Part shown: in pieces, positions 14,201-24,974 of the stretch
Position numbering within the stretch: position 1 is the first letter of the stretch
How the letters are laid out: every line of letters begins with the position of its first letter
Assembly (NCBI GenBank): GCA_033675265.1
Contig: JAUJYZ010001280.1
Coordinates: 412,501-476,500 of the forward strand
Direction of reading: 5' to 3'
Length of the DNA: 64,000 nucleotides
From: Actinostola sp. cb2023
Lineage: Eukaryota; Cnidaria; Anthozoa; Actiniaria; Actinostolidae
The notes under the pieces: generated by a model
Database searches by the model: none
What the model saw: the letters and a program-made list of their open reading frames with translations, nothing else
Told to the model about the DNA's origin: nothing
Program-made: the position numbers and the translations under genes

Positions 14201-17200
14201 CGAGCTTCTAGTCACTTTTACCACTTCTAGTCATTGAACGATGAACTAGAATCCTGACCTTTTAATAGCTTGAAGAGTTCTACAGCTGCTTTCAAAACTA
14301 AGATTCATAATCTACTTGAGTCCTGTGTCTCCTTTATCTTTTCAACCGCTTCTTTCATCTTGAAACTCCGAATACGATGACTTAGCAATATCTCAGTATC
14401 TGCCCTGAGCGAACAATACTATTTGACACGTTTGTGACGATATCAATATGCAAGCTCAAGTGACCTCAAGTACGTTTAAATATGTAATACTACTACACGA
14501 ATCTTTACTCATCGACTATTGTTTCTCGTCACGCAACTCTCGCATATTTCTATAACTCGAGCGTCTTCTTCTGCGGCCTGACGGCCCGAGTATTTTTAAC
14601 ACTGACTTGTTTTCACAATTCTTCTTTACTCGCTGGCCCTTCCGAAGTGCAAGCCCGAGTTATAAAAAACTTTGCGTTTTTCGGTAGTCGTTTAGCTTCG
14701 TAGTTTTTGATCGTTTTGAAGAAAGAATGACTTCTGAAGTATCGAATCGAATAAACGTATTTATATCTGAGAAATGTGTTTCGTTTTATTGCCGGATACT
14801 TTTCAAGAAACGGGTTTTCAGCACGATCAAGAAAAAAAAAACACACTAAACAGGACTAAAGTATCAAATTTGAATCTTAGCTTTTGAAAGCAGCTGTAGA
14901 TCTTCAAGCTATTCAAAAAAGGTCAGGATTCTGTGTGTCATCGTTCAATGACTTGAAAGTGATTAAAAGGACTAGAAGCTCGCTTACCGAAAAAATTTTA
15001 TACTCGGGCTTCCTTCGGAAGGGCCCGATAATAAAAACAAACGCGAGGGCGTTATCGGAACCATCTGACCTATGCAACCTCAAGACGTATCATGTTCGTA
15101 CTCACCCGACTCATAGTCTCCCTCGTCACTCAACTGTCACTGATTGTCATGACGTCAGAGAAATGATATTGTATTGAAGAAGATGTCCTTGTTTTATTCG
15201 ACGTTCGAACCGTAACTCGAACCCGAACTCGATTCCAAACTCGACGTTTCGGGATCTGAAGCTAGAGAGGGGGCCTTTACACGAACTCATCAAAATCAAA
15301 TCAATTGAACTCAAAGTCAAAAGGTAATCAAATGAACTCAAAGTCAAAGGCAAATCAAATGAACTCGACACATACATGTATATACATAGTCTCCCTCGTC
15401 ACGCAACTGTCAGTCATTGTCAGGTCTCTCCTCACGCAACTGACATTGTCCTTGTCATAAGCCCGAGTGTACGCTCATTGAGCGTCTTGTTTATGAAGTA
15501 ATTTGTAGTGTTTCGATAAGCGTAAATAAAGATTAAATATATTTTTTCAAATAAAAAAACGATAATAATAACAACAACAGCAAACAATATAATAATAATA
15601 ATTTAATGTTGTCCAATAATAATTACCCAAATGAGCTTTGCAATGATCTAAAAAAAAAGGACGTAAAAGTATGTACAAAAAAAGACTAAAAATAACATGG
15701 GAAGTACTTGGGTTTGAGGGTGGTTGACACTGAGCTGATACAATTGTAGGTCTGTCAAGTTACCAGATACACATCAGGAACTAGGTCAATTCTATCATTA
15801 GCCCGGCCATCGTCACGATTGGTAATGATACGCCTTTTTAGGAGTCACGGCATTCGTATATCCACGCAAATTATGACCCGACGTCTAGACCGGCTCCATT
15901 CAGGAGTACACAGAGATGAGAGCAGCAGTTTGAAAGGGGAAGAGGTCGAAGGGAGATAGATGCATTGTAGACCTTAGCTGAGGAAGTCTTCTCAACAATT
16001 CGAGCGACATTAAACTCAGTGACACAGATTTTAATTACGAGTAAAAGTGCATGTGAAATTTATGAGAACTGTACATGGAAGTACATTTAGTTTACGCTTT
16101 AGGGATATAAACTTCGTTCTCGTGAGAAAAGAGACGCCCCACGAAGACTAAGAAAAGGGCTGCATTCATTAGCGAACTTTTAATGATCAAATTGACGGCA
16201 TAGACGTCTTATGTCACCAACTCACTTTTAAGAAAATATCAATTTGGAAGATACAACCATATATGCCAGCCCCTTGTGAACCCCATTATACGACCACCCT
16301 ACACTGCCAGCCCCTTGTGAACCCCATTATACGACCACCCTACACTGCCAGCCCCTTGTGAACCCCATTATACGACCACCCTACACTGCCAGCCCCTTGT
16401 GAACCCCATTATACGACCACCCTACACTGCCAGCCCCTTGTGAACCCCATTATACGACCACCCTACACTGCCAGCCCCTTGTGAACCCCATTATACGACC
16501 ACCCTTACACTGCCAGCCCCTTGTGAACCCCATTATACGACCACCCTACACTGCCAGCCCCTTGTGAACCCCATTATACGACCACCCTACACTGCCAGCC
16601 CCTTGTGAACCCCATTATACGACCACCCTACACTGCCAGCCCCTTGTGAACCCCATTATACGACCACCCTACACTGCCAGCCCCTTGTGAACCCCATTAT
16701 ACGACCACCCTACACTGCCAGCCCCTTGTGAACCCCATTATACGACCACCCTACACTGCCAGCCCCTTGTGAACCCCATTATACGACCACCCTACACTGC
16801 CAGCCCCTTGTGAACCCCATTATACGACCACCCTACACTGCCAGCCCCTTGTGAACCCCATTATACGACCACCCTACACTGCCAGCCCCTTGTGAACCCC
16901 ATTATACGACCACCCTACACTGCCAGCCCCTTGTGAACCCCATTATACGACCACCCTACACTGCCAGCCCCTTGTGAACCCCATTATACGACCACCCTAC
17001 ACTGCCAGCCCCTTTGTGAACCCCATTATACGACCACCCTACACTGCCAGCCCCTTGTGAACCCCATTATACGACCACCCTACACTGCCAGCCCCTTTGT
17101 GAACCCCATTATACGACCACCCTACACTGCCAGCCCCTTGTGAACCCCATTATACGACCAGCAAACGTGACCCTTTTTTGGGGCGGATCCAGGATTCACT

Positions 17201-18007
17201 GGAAATAAAACCTCGAAAAATTTATCATTGGGCCGGAACATGATCCATTGGAAATTGATTTTCCAACAAATTTGAAAACCTTTGAAGAGTGCGCGCTTTT
17301 GTAGTGGTTTTTCCAGGGGTGATTCGAAAACAGGGACTTGGACAAGCAATGACAACATACATTTTATCAAGGATTTACGTACGTTATGGGGTGTCGAGTT
17401 GTCACTTAGGGGGTTCGATGGAGGGAGTTCGGACGATAATAATAATAACAACTTTATTAACGTGTCATAATGATTTAGCTTACATGTGTAAGCTAATGAG
17501 GGACACCTATCTACATGCATTCTATAAATCCCCTCAAACCTATGAAATATCTAATTAATTAACGAACCCCCTAAACGCCCCCTTGCCGTTGTCCACTGTA
17601 TGCGACCACCCCTCTAATGGGGTATTCAAGTAGATACTCCCTTTGACAAATGATATCGATGATGGCTGGAAACCCGTCTAATATAGTTTGGTCCGTATGT
17701 GTTGGTAAAGGTCGACATGTTCGCGTGATGGTAGTATCGATTGTATATCACTTGCCTTGGGGATGGACCATTATTTTTTTTGGGGGGGGGGGGGGGGGGG
17801 GGGGAGTTGGGCAATTACCCAAATAAATTTGCTGCACAGCAAAATATAAAAAGAGAAAATTCATGCACAACAAAGCAAAGGAAAAAAAATTCAAGCAGTC
17901 CTTTTCTACTCTTGGGGTGCAATGAAAATAAAATTGCACAAACTCGAGAAGGAAAGAAATCGAGCTCAGAAAACATTGACCACCCTCCCCCACCCCCCCT
18001 CCCCCCT

Positions 18008-18038
<31 letters not shown>

Positions 18039-21000
18039 ATAATGGTCCATCCTTACTATGTTCGTCGATGAGCGGCGACAGACTTGCGGCGACAAGCATT
18101 CGCCCGCCACACGAGATGAAAGTAAGAACCACACATGCTCACCACATGCCAAACAACTTAGGTTTCGTTGTCGTGTTATTTCAGGGCCGTTCTATCTCCT
18201 GCTCAACGTGGTAGTCGGGATTTTGATCGAATGACTTGTGATCTTTTCTACAGAAGCAACGTGTGCAGTCGATCAAGAGTTCTAGAACCAATTGCTTGTC
18301 TATTACCGAGATGGAAGAAAATTACCTGAGCAGTGTGTGGAAGAATGTTATTGACCTCAAATTGTCTCATATAATTGCATCAGTGCCGCAGGAATAGTTT
18401 CCATGTACGCGCTCTTCAAAATTTAACCATGGAAATTCGTTGGATATTTTCACTGAATTTCCAAGGTTTTGTACATTTTCACTGAATTTCCAAGGTTTTG
18501 TACATTTTCACTGAATTTCCAAGGTTTTGTACATTTTCACACTGAATTTTCCAAGGTTTTTGTACATTTTCACAGGTTTTCACACTGAATTTCCAAGGTT
18601 TTGTACATTTTCACTGAATTTTCAAGGTTTTGTACATTTTCACTGAATTTTCAAGGTTTTGTACATTTTCACTGAATTTCCAAGGTTTTGTACATTTTCA
18701 CTGAATTTTCAAGGTTTTGTACATTTTCACTGAATTTCCAAGGTTTTGTACATTTTTGTACATTTTCACCAAGGTTTTGAATTTTTCTGAATTTCCAAGT
18801 TTTGTACATTTTTTCACTGACTGATTTTCATTTCAAGGTTTTTTTTTCACAGGTTTTTACACTGATTTTTTCAAGGTTTTGTACATTTTCACTGAATTTT
18901 CAAGGTTTTGTACATTTTCACTGAATTTTCAAGGTTTTGTACATTTTCACTGAATTTCCAAGGTTTTGTACATTTTCACTGAATTTCCAAGGTTTTGTAC
19001 ATTTTCACTGAATCACAGAATTTTCAAGGTTTTGTAGGTTTTGTACATTTTCACTGAATTTCCAAGGTTTTGAATTTCACAGAAAAGGTTTTGGACATCA
19101 AGGTTTTGTACATTTTCACTGAATTTCCAAGGTTTTGGACAGTTTTTTCAAGGTTTTGGAATTTTTTCCAAGGTTTTGGACATTTTCACTGAATTTCCAA
19201 GGTTCCAATAACATCCGAGGTGTTTCCAGTGACAGACCGTCCATACCCTTGTTTCATCCCAGTATGAGGTTGTCACAGTCGTAGGTCTTTGAAATGTGCC
19301 GTATCGAAATCAAGCGGTACCCCGTCGATACAAAGCCCTCCTAATTACTCGGGCCCTTCCGAAGGAAGCCCGAGTTATAAAATGCGTTTTTCGGTAGTAG
19401 TAGTCGTAGTTTTGTTCGGCTAAAGAATGACGAAAGTATGCGACGTATTTAATCGTATCGAGTTTCAAGATTACTCAGCAGATAAGAAAAAAACAAACGA
19501 CACACAGGACTCAAGTAGATTATGAATCTTAGTTTTGAAAGCAGCTGTAGATCTTCAAGCTATTAAAGGTCAGGATTCTAGTTCATCGTTCAATGACTAG
19601 AAGTGGTAGAAGGACTAGAAGCTCGCTTAAAATATATTTAACAAAAACAAACGTGAGGGCGTTATCAGAACCATCTGACCTATGCAACCTCATTGTCAGG
19701 TCTCTCCTCACGCAACTGACATTGTCCTTGTCATAAGCCCGAGTGTACGCTCATTGAGCGTCTTGTTTTCATAACAGATTATATGCCTCCCTTGATTCGT
19801 TAAATTTTGAGTTAAAATATCCGCTAATAGCAGTACGGTAAATCTTCGATTTCCGGCCACGGCGGTTTATCGCCACGCCCACGACGGACGACCCCCTAGT
19901 TCCAGTGGGATTAGCAGCCAAAAATGAAGCATGAGGAAAACACCGAAGATGCCAATGAAAATAATAACAATGGTGGACAAAGCATTACCATTTGGTTGGC
20001 CACTTTGTGTGGTTTTTGTAGATAGACTAGGGAGGGATGGTACTGCTCCAAATGAACGGACAATGTTGCTTCACTACACAGTTTGATTTCTTCAAGCGCG
20101 AAACTATTTGATTTATTCTCCGTCAAGACCCACCATGCACCGTCACCTCTATTTCCGATCCCTCTTCCAACTACTTCCCGTTATATCTGTTGTATTGGAA
20201 TGGGGTACAACACATTTCAACTAAGAATGGGGGGACCAAGGCATAGGGCCATATTATGGGGGGGGGGGGGGGGGGCGAGGGGCGACACACGGATAAGGAC
20301 GTTAAACCGTAGGTCCCGTCTCCCGACCCTAATCTAACCTGTACATGGGGGACATCAAAGAACCTGTTGAACTCTTCGTAAGAGTAGGGAATTGTTACCC
20401 GGCTCAACACCCTACTTCATAAATTAGAGGCATAACATACTAACTCCTCACGATTGTAAGCTGCTCGGCTGCCTATCATATGTAGCCTGAAAAAATCCTC
20501 CATTGGTTGTAAAGCGCATTTTGAGACAATGTGAAATACGCTATATAAGAACTGACTTATTATTATACACTACAGTCATTTGCAAAAATTCTGGCCGCCA
20601 CGGTATATGAATATATCAATATATCGGGTGCATCACTAATACTATTAAATGAAGCAAAATTTACAAACAACAAACGTAAGACTAAAATAAACATTAGAGT
20701 CGTTTTCGTATGAGTGGGAAACCTACGGTACGGAGTTACGGTCACGGTACGGAATCGAAGACATTGTATTCAACCAATCACAGCGCGCAAAATCATCGCT
20801 CAACCAATCAGAATGCTTGGATACGGCATGATGATGGCGCGATACGGTCACCGCACGGTACGAACCGTACCGTAAGTACTTCCCACTCATACGAAAACGA
20901 CTCTATACTAAATATTTCTACCAACTTTGCTGGCGTTAACACTCTTTAAGGGGAATTTTCGATTATTTAATTACCCATAATGCACCTGATATATTGATAT

Positions 21001-21230
21001 ACTGATACTTCGTAGCGGCCATAATTTTTGCAATTGACTGTATTATCATTAATAACGTTTAATGGTTGATAATTCCACAGGATGAGCAAATCGTGACTGG
21101 CGGAGAGGATTCTACTGTCTGTTTCTGGAAGGCGACTAATCAAGTTTTACCAGTACTGGACAGTCCTGCACGATCAGTCATTGAATCAACGGAAACTTCC
21201 GACAGCAAAAACAAAATAGGAAAGGTATGA
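2259..21230 (+). CDS. WDR89: WD-repeat protein WDR89-like, 5' end missing (11 exons)
   Basis: Joined exons: 2259-2343, 2596-2645, 3298-3400, 5986-6055, 7889-7936, 10194-10277, 10524-10610, 10828-10872, 11378-11460, 12775-12880 and 21081-21230. All junctions are GT-AG and the splice phases agree throughout. They encode about 302 residues, against roughly 387 in vertebrate WDR89, so some 75-90 N-terminal residues are missing. WD blades show as ...NCWDLRG, GDDVCLYVWDVR, DGLVCLFDVS, LQLWDIN, GDLQVFDV, GGHATTVRCLEW and TGGEDSTVCFWK. The order and linkers follow WDR89 closely, for example the GRIGFYADRYNKLFC and SVDYLIDCFYH segments. The protein is a beta-propeller scaffold whose molecular role is poorly known. 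Introns total about 18 kb and hold the arrays listed separately. The last exon stops at TGA 21228-21230, although GTATGA at 21225 could instead be a donor to one more exon. Confidence 0.85.
2714..2996. mobile_element. MITE in WDR89 intron, 283 bp
   Basis: The arms start TACACTCAATTGCAGAAA and continue for about 45 bp with one or two mismatches (2714-2760 against 2950-2996). The left arm contains a short tandem duplication of TATCTAATGAGATACAA. No coding content is present. Confidence 0.65.
3445..3618. mobile_element. MITE in WDR89 intron, 174 bp
   Basis: The terminal inverted repeat is TACAGTAGAACCC at 3445, with the complement GGGGTTCTACTGTA ending at 3618. The interior repeats a GAGTTAGTG/GAGTTCGAG theme on both sides. 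It resembles the TACAGT(G/C)GAACCTC elements at 12107 and 60629, so these may be one broad family. Confidence 0.65.
3710..5984. repeat. 24-bp minisatellite, about 95 copies, in WDR89 intron
   Basis: The unit is AACCTTTTTTCATGCATGTA plus 4 bases (24 bp), with variation at a few positions (TTTC/TTCC, GTATGC/GTATGT/GTGTGT). The period is a multiple of three and contains no stop, so open frames of up to about 250 codons appear on both strands. They encode only reiterated 8-residue units and are not genes. A few units are 23 or 25 bp, which shifts the open frame along the array. The array abuts the next WDR89 exon. Confidence 0.95.
5986..6055 (+). CDS. WDR89: WDR89 exon directly abutting the 24-bp array
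   Basis: This exon completes a split Trp codon and continues DVRSPNPIFTSIFTDSHKEDITQ, matching the WDR89 segment between two propeller blades. Its acceptor is CCTTTTTTCATGCAG at 5971-5985. That is the last minisatellite unit with GCATG changed to GCAGG, so the repeat itself supplies the pyrimidine tract and the AG. The donor is GTTGGT at 6056. Confidence 0.85.
6117..7627. mobile_element. Foldback element, 1.5 kb, in WDR89 intron
   Basis: Two arms of about 600 bp (6117-6716 and 7023-7627) are near-perfect reverse complements. They start from GGCACAGGCAAACCACAG on the left and end CTGTGGTTTGCCTGTGGCC on the right. A spacer of about 300 bp separates them. No transposase is encoded; the short ORFs in the two arms are mirror copies. 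The superfamily is unknown. Confidence 0.85.
7889..7936 (+). CDS. WDR89: WDR89 48-nt micro-exon
   Basis: The 48-nt exon encodes IKFHPRRSKHMASCST and sits between TTCTAAG and GTAAGT. It supplies the segment equivalent to VRFHP...SGS of vertebrate WDR89 and joins phase 0 to both neighbours (...EDITQ before, DGLVCLFDVS after). It lies between a 1.5-kb foldback and a 2.1-kb GGAA array, and automated gene finders could easily miss it. Confidence 0.75.
7957..10118. repeat. Purine-rich GGAA/GGAT/GGTA satellite, 2.2 kb
   Basis: The array is built from imperfect 4-bp words GGAA, GGAT, GGTA and GGCA, so the + strand is almost entirely purine apart from scattered T and C. A higher-order block containing AAAGTACATGTAGGTAGGAA recurs near 8811, 9769, 9887, 9945 and 10093. 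The complementary strand has long open frames of Leu-Pro-Ser-Phe repeats (up to 755 codons), which are artefacts. The array lies inside a WDR89 intron. Confidence 0.95.
10341..10400. repeat. Fragment of GGCCCCGGTTG-type MITE
   Basis: CAGGCCCCGGTTGCACGAAAGGTGA at the start resembles the terminal repeat of the 110-bp MITE at 58992-59101 (GGGCCCGGTTGTTCGAAAGG). Only one end is recognisable. A related fragment lies near 32828. Confidence 0.4.
11065..11270. mobile_element. MITE with GGGACCCGTTTCTCGAAAG ends
   Basis: The left end GGGACCCGTTTCTCGAAAG (11065) matches the complement of CTTTCGAGAAACGGGGCCCC (11251-11270). CCCCACAA occurs at 11052-11059 and again at 11267-11274, which could be an 8-bp hAT-type duplication, but the left copy is offset by a few bases. 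A second inverted motif (CGGGCCCGAAAAGG / CTTTTCGGGCC) lies inside. Confidence 0.55.
12107..12720. repeat. 107-bp tandem repeat, about 5 copies, in WDR89 intron
   Basis: The unit is about 107 bp, with anchor GGAACTGAACTTTTGGTA at 12210, 12317, 12424, 12531 and 12636. It contains several sub-repeats of GGTCGCTTACGAGAG. The first portion (ACAGTCGAACCTCCTGTAAGCGACCACC) looks like the end of a TACAGT-type MITE from which the array was amplified. Confidence 0.85.
13048..13185. repeat. Inverted repeat, 138 bp
   Basis: Two arms of about 58 bp are almost perfect complements, starting AACGAGAGAGATACGACGTT. The motif ACGTCGTA...ATGTCAT...TTATCAAGTA recurs in diverged form near 13265-13310 and 42810-42850, so this is a dispersed family. 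Confidence 0.65.
13362..13540. repeat. Inverted repeat of the GTAATCATACGATTTCGAG family
   Basis: The arms GGTAATCATACGATTTCGAG...CAATTTGGAAATAATTTGC and their complement (near 13480-13535) flank a short GGGCTCG-rich centre. A second copy lies at 23228-23385. Confidence 0.6.
13549..15491. mobile_element. Foldback element, 1.9 kb, AACAAGACGCTCAATGAGCG ends
   Basis: The left terminus AACAAGACGCTCAATGAGCG (13549) is inverted at 15472-15491. Internal segments pair in mirror order, for example ACAAGGACATCTTCTTCAAT near 13970 with its complement near 15175-15190. The arms are diverged and no transposase is seen. A truncated relative with the same right end lies at 19349-19767. Confidence 0.7.
16262..17160. 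repeat. 41-bp minisatellite, about 22 copies
   Basis: The unit is TGCCAGCCCCTTGTGAACCC plus 21 bases (41 bp in all). Copies are almost identical; a few carry one extra base (CCCTTTG, ACCCTTAC). The absence of unique spacers and the eukaryotic intronic setting exclude a CRISPR array. It lies in the 8.2-kb last intron of WDR89. Confidence 0.95.
17761..18052. mobile_element. MITE with opposed poly-G and poly-C tracts, 292 bp
   Basis: The ends are GGATGGACCATTATTTTTTT (17761) and its complement ending at 18052. Directly inside are a run of 23 G (17782-17804) and a matching run of 20 C (18008-18027), so homopolymer tracts extend the hairpin stem. Glycine- or proline-rich ORFs here are homopolymer artefacts. 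Confidence 0.75.
18440..19205. repeat. 29-bp degenerate tandem repeat
   Basis: The unit is TTTTCACTGAATTTCCAAGG plus TTTTGTACA (29 bp), about 20-25 copies. Many copies are truncated or rearranged, especially 18740-18860 and 19010-19190. The array is in the last WDR89 intron. Confidence 0.85.
19349..19767. repeat. Truncated relative of the 1.9-kb foldback element
   Basis: It shares several blocks with 13549-15491: a CCTTCCGAAGG...CCCGAGTTATAAA segment, AAAGCAGCTGTAGATCTTCA, ATCGTTCAATGACT, and the right terminus CGCTCATTGAGCGTCTTGTT. It appears to be a deleted copy with one intact end. Confidence 0.6.
20571..21042. mobile_element. TACAGTCA MITE hosting a second MITE
   Basis: Arms of about 60 bp start TACAGTCATTTGCAAAAATT at 20571 and end AATTTTTGCAATTGACTGTA at 21042, with a few mismatches. 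TA at each end is consistent with a Tc1/mariner-type target duplication. The GAGTCG MITE at 20697-20903 is nested inside and is therefore younger. The WDR89 terminal exon follows 39 bp downstream. Confidence 0.75.
20697..20903. mobile_element. GAGTCG MITE copy 1 (TA target)
   Basis: The terminal inverted repeat GAGTCGTTTTCGTATGAGTG at 20697 is matched exactly in inverted form at the 20903 end, and TA flanks both ends (20695-20696, 20904-20905). The interior is rich in TACGGT/ACCGTA words. It is one of three family members here (also 31819-31953 and 63330-63735). Confidence 0.85.
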
Positions 21231-21571
21231 AATTAGGAAAGCTAGTCTGCTTTGGCACAGTAGCTGCGGGGTAGGGGTTTGCGTGATCGATGTCTTTTAG
21301 AGAATACAGAACACTTAGGAACTGCGAACTCTTAATGAAATATATCTGTTGTATAGATAGGATACCTTATCTCAAGTAGACTCCAAAATACTCGGCATGC
21401 AATCCACGAGGTGGATCCTTGCCCAGCCTAATTCATTCCCTCTTGTGCCTATAGGCAACTCTCTCTAGGCGTACACTTGCTAAAATCAGTCTGGTCTTTT
21501 TAAGACAGACACCTTTGTCTGGTCACTGTTTTACTATAAATTCGGTCTCTCTAAGGCGGACACCTCTCTAA

Positions 21572-23117
21572 GGCCCTGTTTACATGAAAGATAACCCTAG
21601 CACTAGGATGATAAAACAATAGAATTGTCCCTACTGCTAGGGTTATCTCTCTCTCATGTTCACATATTCCCTGTGAGATGATAAAACAATAGAATTGTCC
21701 CTACTGCTAGGGTTATCTCTCTCTCATGTTCACATATTCCCTGTGGATGATAAAACAATAGAATTGTCCCTACTGCTAGGGTTATCTCTCTCTCATGTTC
21801 ACATATTCCCTGTGGATGATAAAACAATAGAATTGTCCCTACTGCTAGGGTTATCTCTCTCTCATGTTCGCATATTCCCTGTGGATGATAAAACAATAGA
21901 ATTGTCCCTACTGCTAGGGTTATCTCTCTCTCATGTTCGCATATTCTCTGTGGATGATAAAACAATAGAATTGTCCCTACTGCTAGGGTTATCTCTCTCT
22001 CATGTTCGCATATTCCCTGTGGATGATAAAACAGTAGAATTGTCCCTACTGCTAGGGTTATCTCTCTCTCATGTTCACATATTCCCTGTAGATGATAAAA
22101 CAATAGAATTGTCCCTACTGCTAGGGTTATCTCTCTCTCATGTTCGCATATTCCCTGTGGATGATAAAACAATAGAATTGTCCCTACTGCTAGGGTTATC
22201 TCTCTCTCTCATGTTCACATATTCCATGTGGATGATAAAACAATAGAATTGTCCCTACTGCTAGGGTTATCTCTCTCTCATGTTCGCATATTCCATGTGG
22301 ATGATAAAACAATAGAATTGTCCCTACTGCTAGGGTTATCTCTCTCTCATGTTCGCATATTCCATGTGGATGATAAAACAATAGAATTGTCCCTACTGCT
22401 AGGGTTATCTCTCTCTCATGTTCACATATTCCCTGTGGATGATAAAACAATAGAATTGTCCCTACTGCTAGGGTTATCTCTCTCTCATGTTCGCATATTC
22501 CCTGTGGATGATAAAACAATAGAATTGTCCCTACTGCTAGGGTTATCTCTCTCTCATGTTCGCATATTCCCTGTGGATGATAAAACAATAGAATTGTCCC
22601 TACTGCTAGGGTTATCTCTCTCTCATGTTCGCATATTCCTGTGGATGATAAAACAATAGAATTGTCCCTACTGCTAGGGTTATCTCTCTCTCATGTTCGC
22701 ATATTCCCTGTGGATGATAAAACAATAGAATTGTCCCTACTGCTAGGGTTATCTCTCTCTCATGTTCGCATATTCCCTGTGGATGATAAAACAATAGAAT
22801 TGTCCCTACTGCTAGGGTTATCTCTCTCTCATGTTCGCATATTCCATGTGGATGATAAAAAATAGAATTGTCCCTACTGCTAGGGTTATCTCTCTCTCAT
22901 GTTCGCATATTCCCTGTGGATGATAAAACAATAGAATTGTCCCTACTGCTAGGGTTCTCTCTCTCTCATGTTCGCATATTCCCCTGTGGATGATAAAACA
23001 ATAGAATTGTCCCTACTGCTAGGGTTATCTCTCTCTCATGTTCGCATATTCCCTGTGGATGATAAAACATAGAATTGTCCCTATGCTAGGGTTTCTCTCT
23101 CTCATGTAAACGGGGCC
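21572..23117. repeat. 69-bp minisatellite expanded inside a MITE, about 22 copies
   Basis: The unit is GATGATAAAACAATAGAATT plus 49 bases (69 bp), nearly uniform across 1.5 kb. The outer ends GGCCCTGTTTACATGA (21572) and TCATGTAAACGGGGCC (ending 23117) are an inverted pair. The array therefore appears to have grown inside a MITE whose core carried GATAACCCTAGCA. Since 69 is a multiple of three, both strands show long repetitive ORFs that are not genes. Confidence 0.9.
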
Positions 23118-23227
23118 ACCTTTGTCTGGTTCCAGATGCATCGTTTTACTATAATAATATTCATGAAAAGAACTCTCGATTTTGAGCAGTGCAGTTGAAA
23201 AATAATATTACCTTAATATTATTAATT

Positions 23228-23385
23228 GGTAATCATATGATTTCTCGTTCAATTTGGAATAATTTGCACTCGTGTTTTTTTCAAAGAGCTCAAATTACAC
23301 GAGCCCATAAATTTTGATACTCTGAAAAATAAAACATTTGTGCAAATTATTTCCAAAGTGAACTCGAAACCGTATGATTGCCTTT
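23228..23385. repeat. Second copy of the GTAATCATA inverted repeat
   Basis: The arms GGTAATCATATGATTTCTCG and the complement of CCGTATGATTGCCTTTAC flank TTTGGAATAATTTGCACTCG and its mirror. It is homologous to 13362-13540. Confidence 0.55.
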
Positions 23386-24804
23386 ACAAATTCGCTCTCC
23401 ACAAGCCTGAGTATGCTGAATGTTCTGATATTGTTGCAACGGTAGTAAACGTTTTAAAAACAGATAGACATATATTTTTCCAAGCGGTCAAACTGCACGT
23501 ATTGCGGCATAGAGAGACTCACAACCTATTCGTTATTACCCAAACCTTTTCTCACTCAATCTCGACGACACTCTTCACCCTTACATGGCCTCTCTTCTCA
23601 TCCACTTCTGCAACTCACTACTTGGTTGTCTTTAACAGACCACCTCGACAGTCACTGGCAAGGTAAGATCCCATGGAAGCAAGCCCTACTCAAGACCCAT
23701 CGTGCACAGCAACCAGCGTAGTCATATCCCTAACAAACCCGATACATAACAATTGATCTCTCCAGTATACTTAACTGAATTAAAACGTTCAATACATTTT
23801 TATTATACCGATAGTTATCTGGACCGATGTTCAAATATATTTTTGAAATATATATTTTTATTGTAACGCTAAATAGACTGACAATAAAATGACTTGTTTG
23901 GAGTTTGCGTGTGGTCTAAACGTTGTCACCCGCGTAGCAAACGGTTCTCCAGTTTCGAGTGCAGGGGCAGACACCGCTGTATTCCTCGACAAAAGACGCA
24001 TTTGCTCAGCCTTAGCCTTTATCCAGAGAATAACCTGTGGAATTAAGTACTGTTTAATAAACGAGCAGGAGTGTTTTATCGGGTTTAAAACCACGAGGCG
24101 AAGCCTCATTTGAACAACGGTCCGAAAGTGTGACCAAGGAGCAATCTTGCCTGACAACATATAATATATGTCGTCCCTTATAGGGAACTGGGAGGTCAAT
24201 GATACGACACCAATACGAGACCTTCCTTTTATATAAAGCTTCATCCTCATTAGTATTCTCTATATAAAGAATACTAATAAGCAGTGCATTACCGGGTATA
24301 CAATGTCAGGATTTATTCGCATTCTCGTTGGTGAATAATTGACCATAATTGAAGCCAAGGTTGCGCAAATGCGTTTCATCAAGGAGTACTTTACAAATAT
24401 GTTTACCTAAACGAATATTGATACAAAAACCCATATATAGAACCTGTCACTTCCACCTACATACGCAAAATACGCACGACTAAAACTCCAGTGATACATT
24501 GTTCAAATGTGACAAATTCCAAGTTTATCGATCAGTGTCAGGAGACTCAGGAAGCCATTGACGTACTTGAACTATATCTCCGCCCATTCAAAAACGTGCA
24601 TAACCTGGAAACCGCCCTATGCAAAGGATGCAAAGCCTTTTTTTAAATGTGAACAGTACGTATAAAATACACGAAACCGAGGCTGGTAGGCCAAAATTCC
24701 GGACTTTCTGGTAGAAATAGGCTCAGTTTTTATTTTCCACACAATGTTTTAAATCACAAGTACATAATCTGAATAAATAGTGTAAGGTTACAGGAGAACA
24801 ACCC
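23386..24804. other. Gene-free stretch
   Basis: Short ORFs of about 75-130 codons exist on both strands (for example 23858-24250, -), but they show no recognisable domain and no splice-flanked exon pattern. No structured repeat stands out. Confidence 0.4.
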
Positions 24805-24974
24805 GAAGGGTTAATATAAAGGATCTTGCAACCCATAGAAAGTGTCAAGTATGTGTACCAGCAGATAGACAGCAAAGTGAACTATATTTGAAGGGTTAAT
24901 ATAAAGGATCCTGCAACCCATAGAAAGTGTCAAGTATGAGTAACAGCAGATAGACAGCAAAGTGAAATATATTT
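24805..24974. repeat. 85-bp tandem duplication
   Basis: GAAGGGTTAATATAAAGGAT begins at 24805 and again at 24890. The two 85-bp copies differ at only a few positions (ATCTTGC/ATCCTGC, GTGTACC/GAGTAAC). Confidence 0.8.

Noticed and set aside
16262..17160. CRISPR-like array
   Set aside because: The 41-bp units are contiguous with no unique spacers, in a eukaryotic intron.
17741..18214. Glycine- and proline-rich ORFs
   Set aside because: They depend on the poly-G and poly-C runs of a MITE.
21660..22865. ORFs of 60-180 codons on both strands with a 23-residue repeat
   Set aside because: Product of the 69-bp minisatellite, mirrored on both strands.
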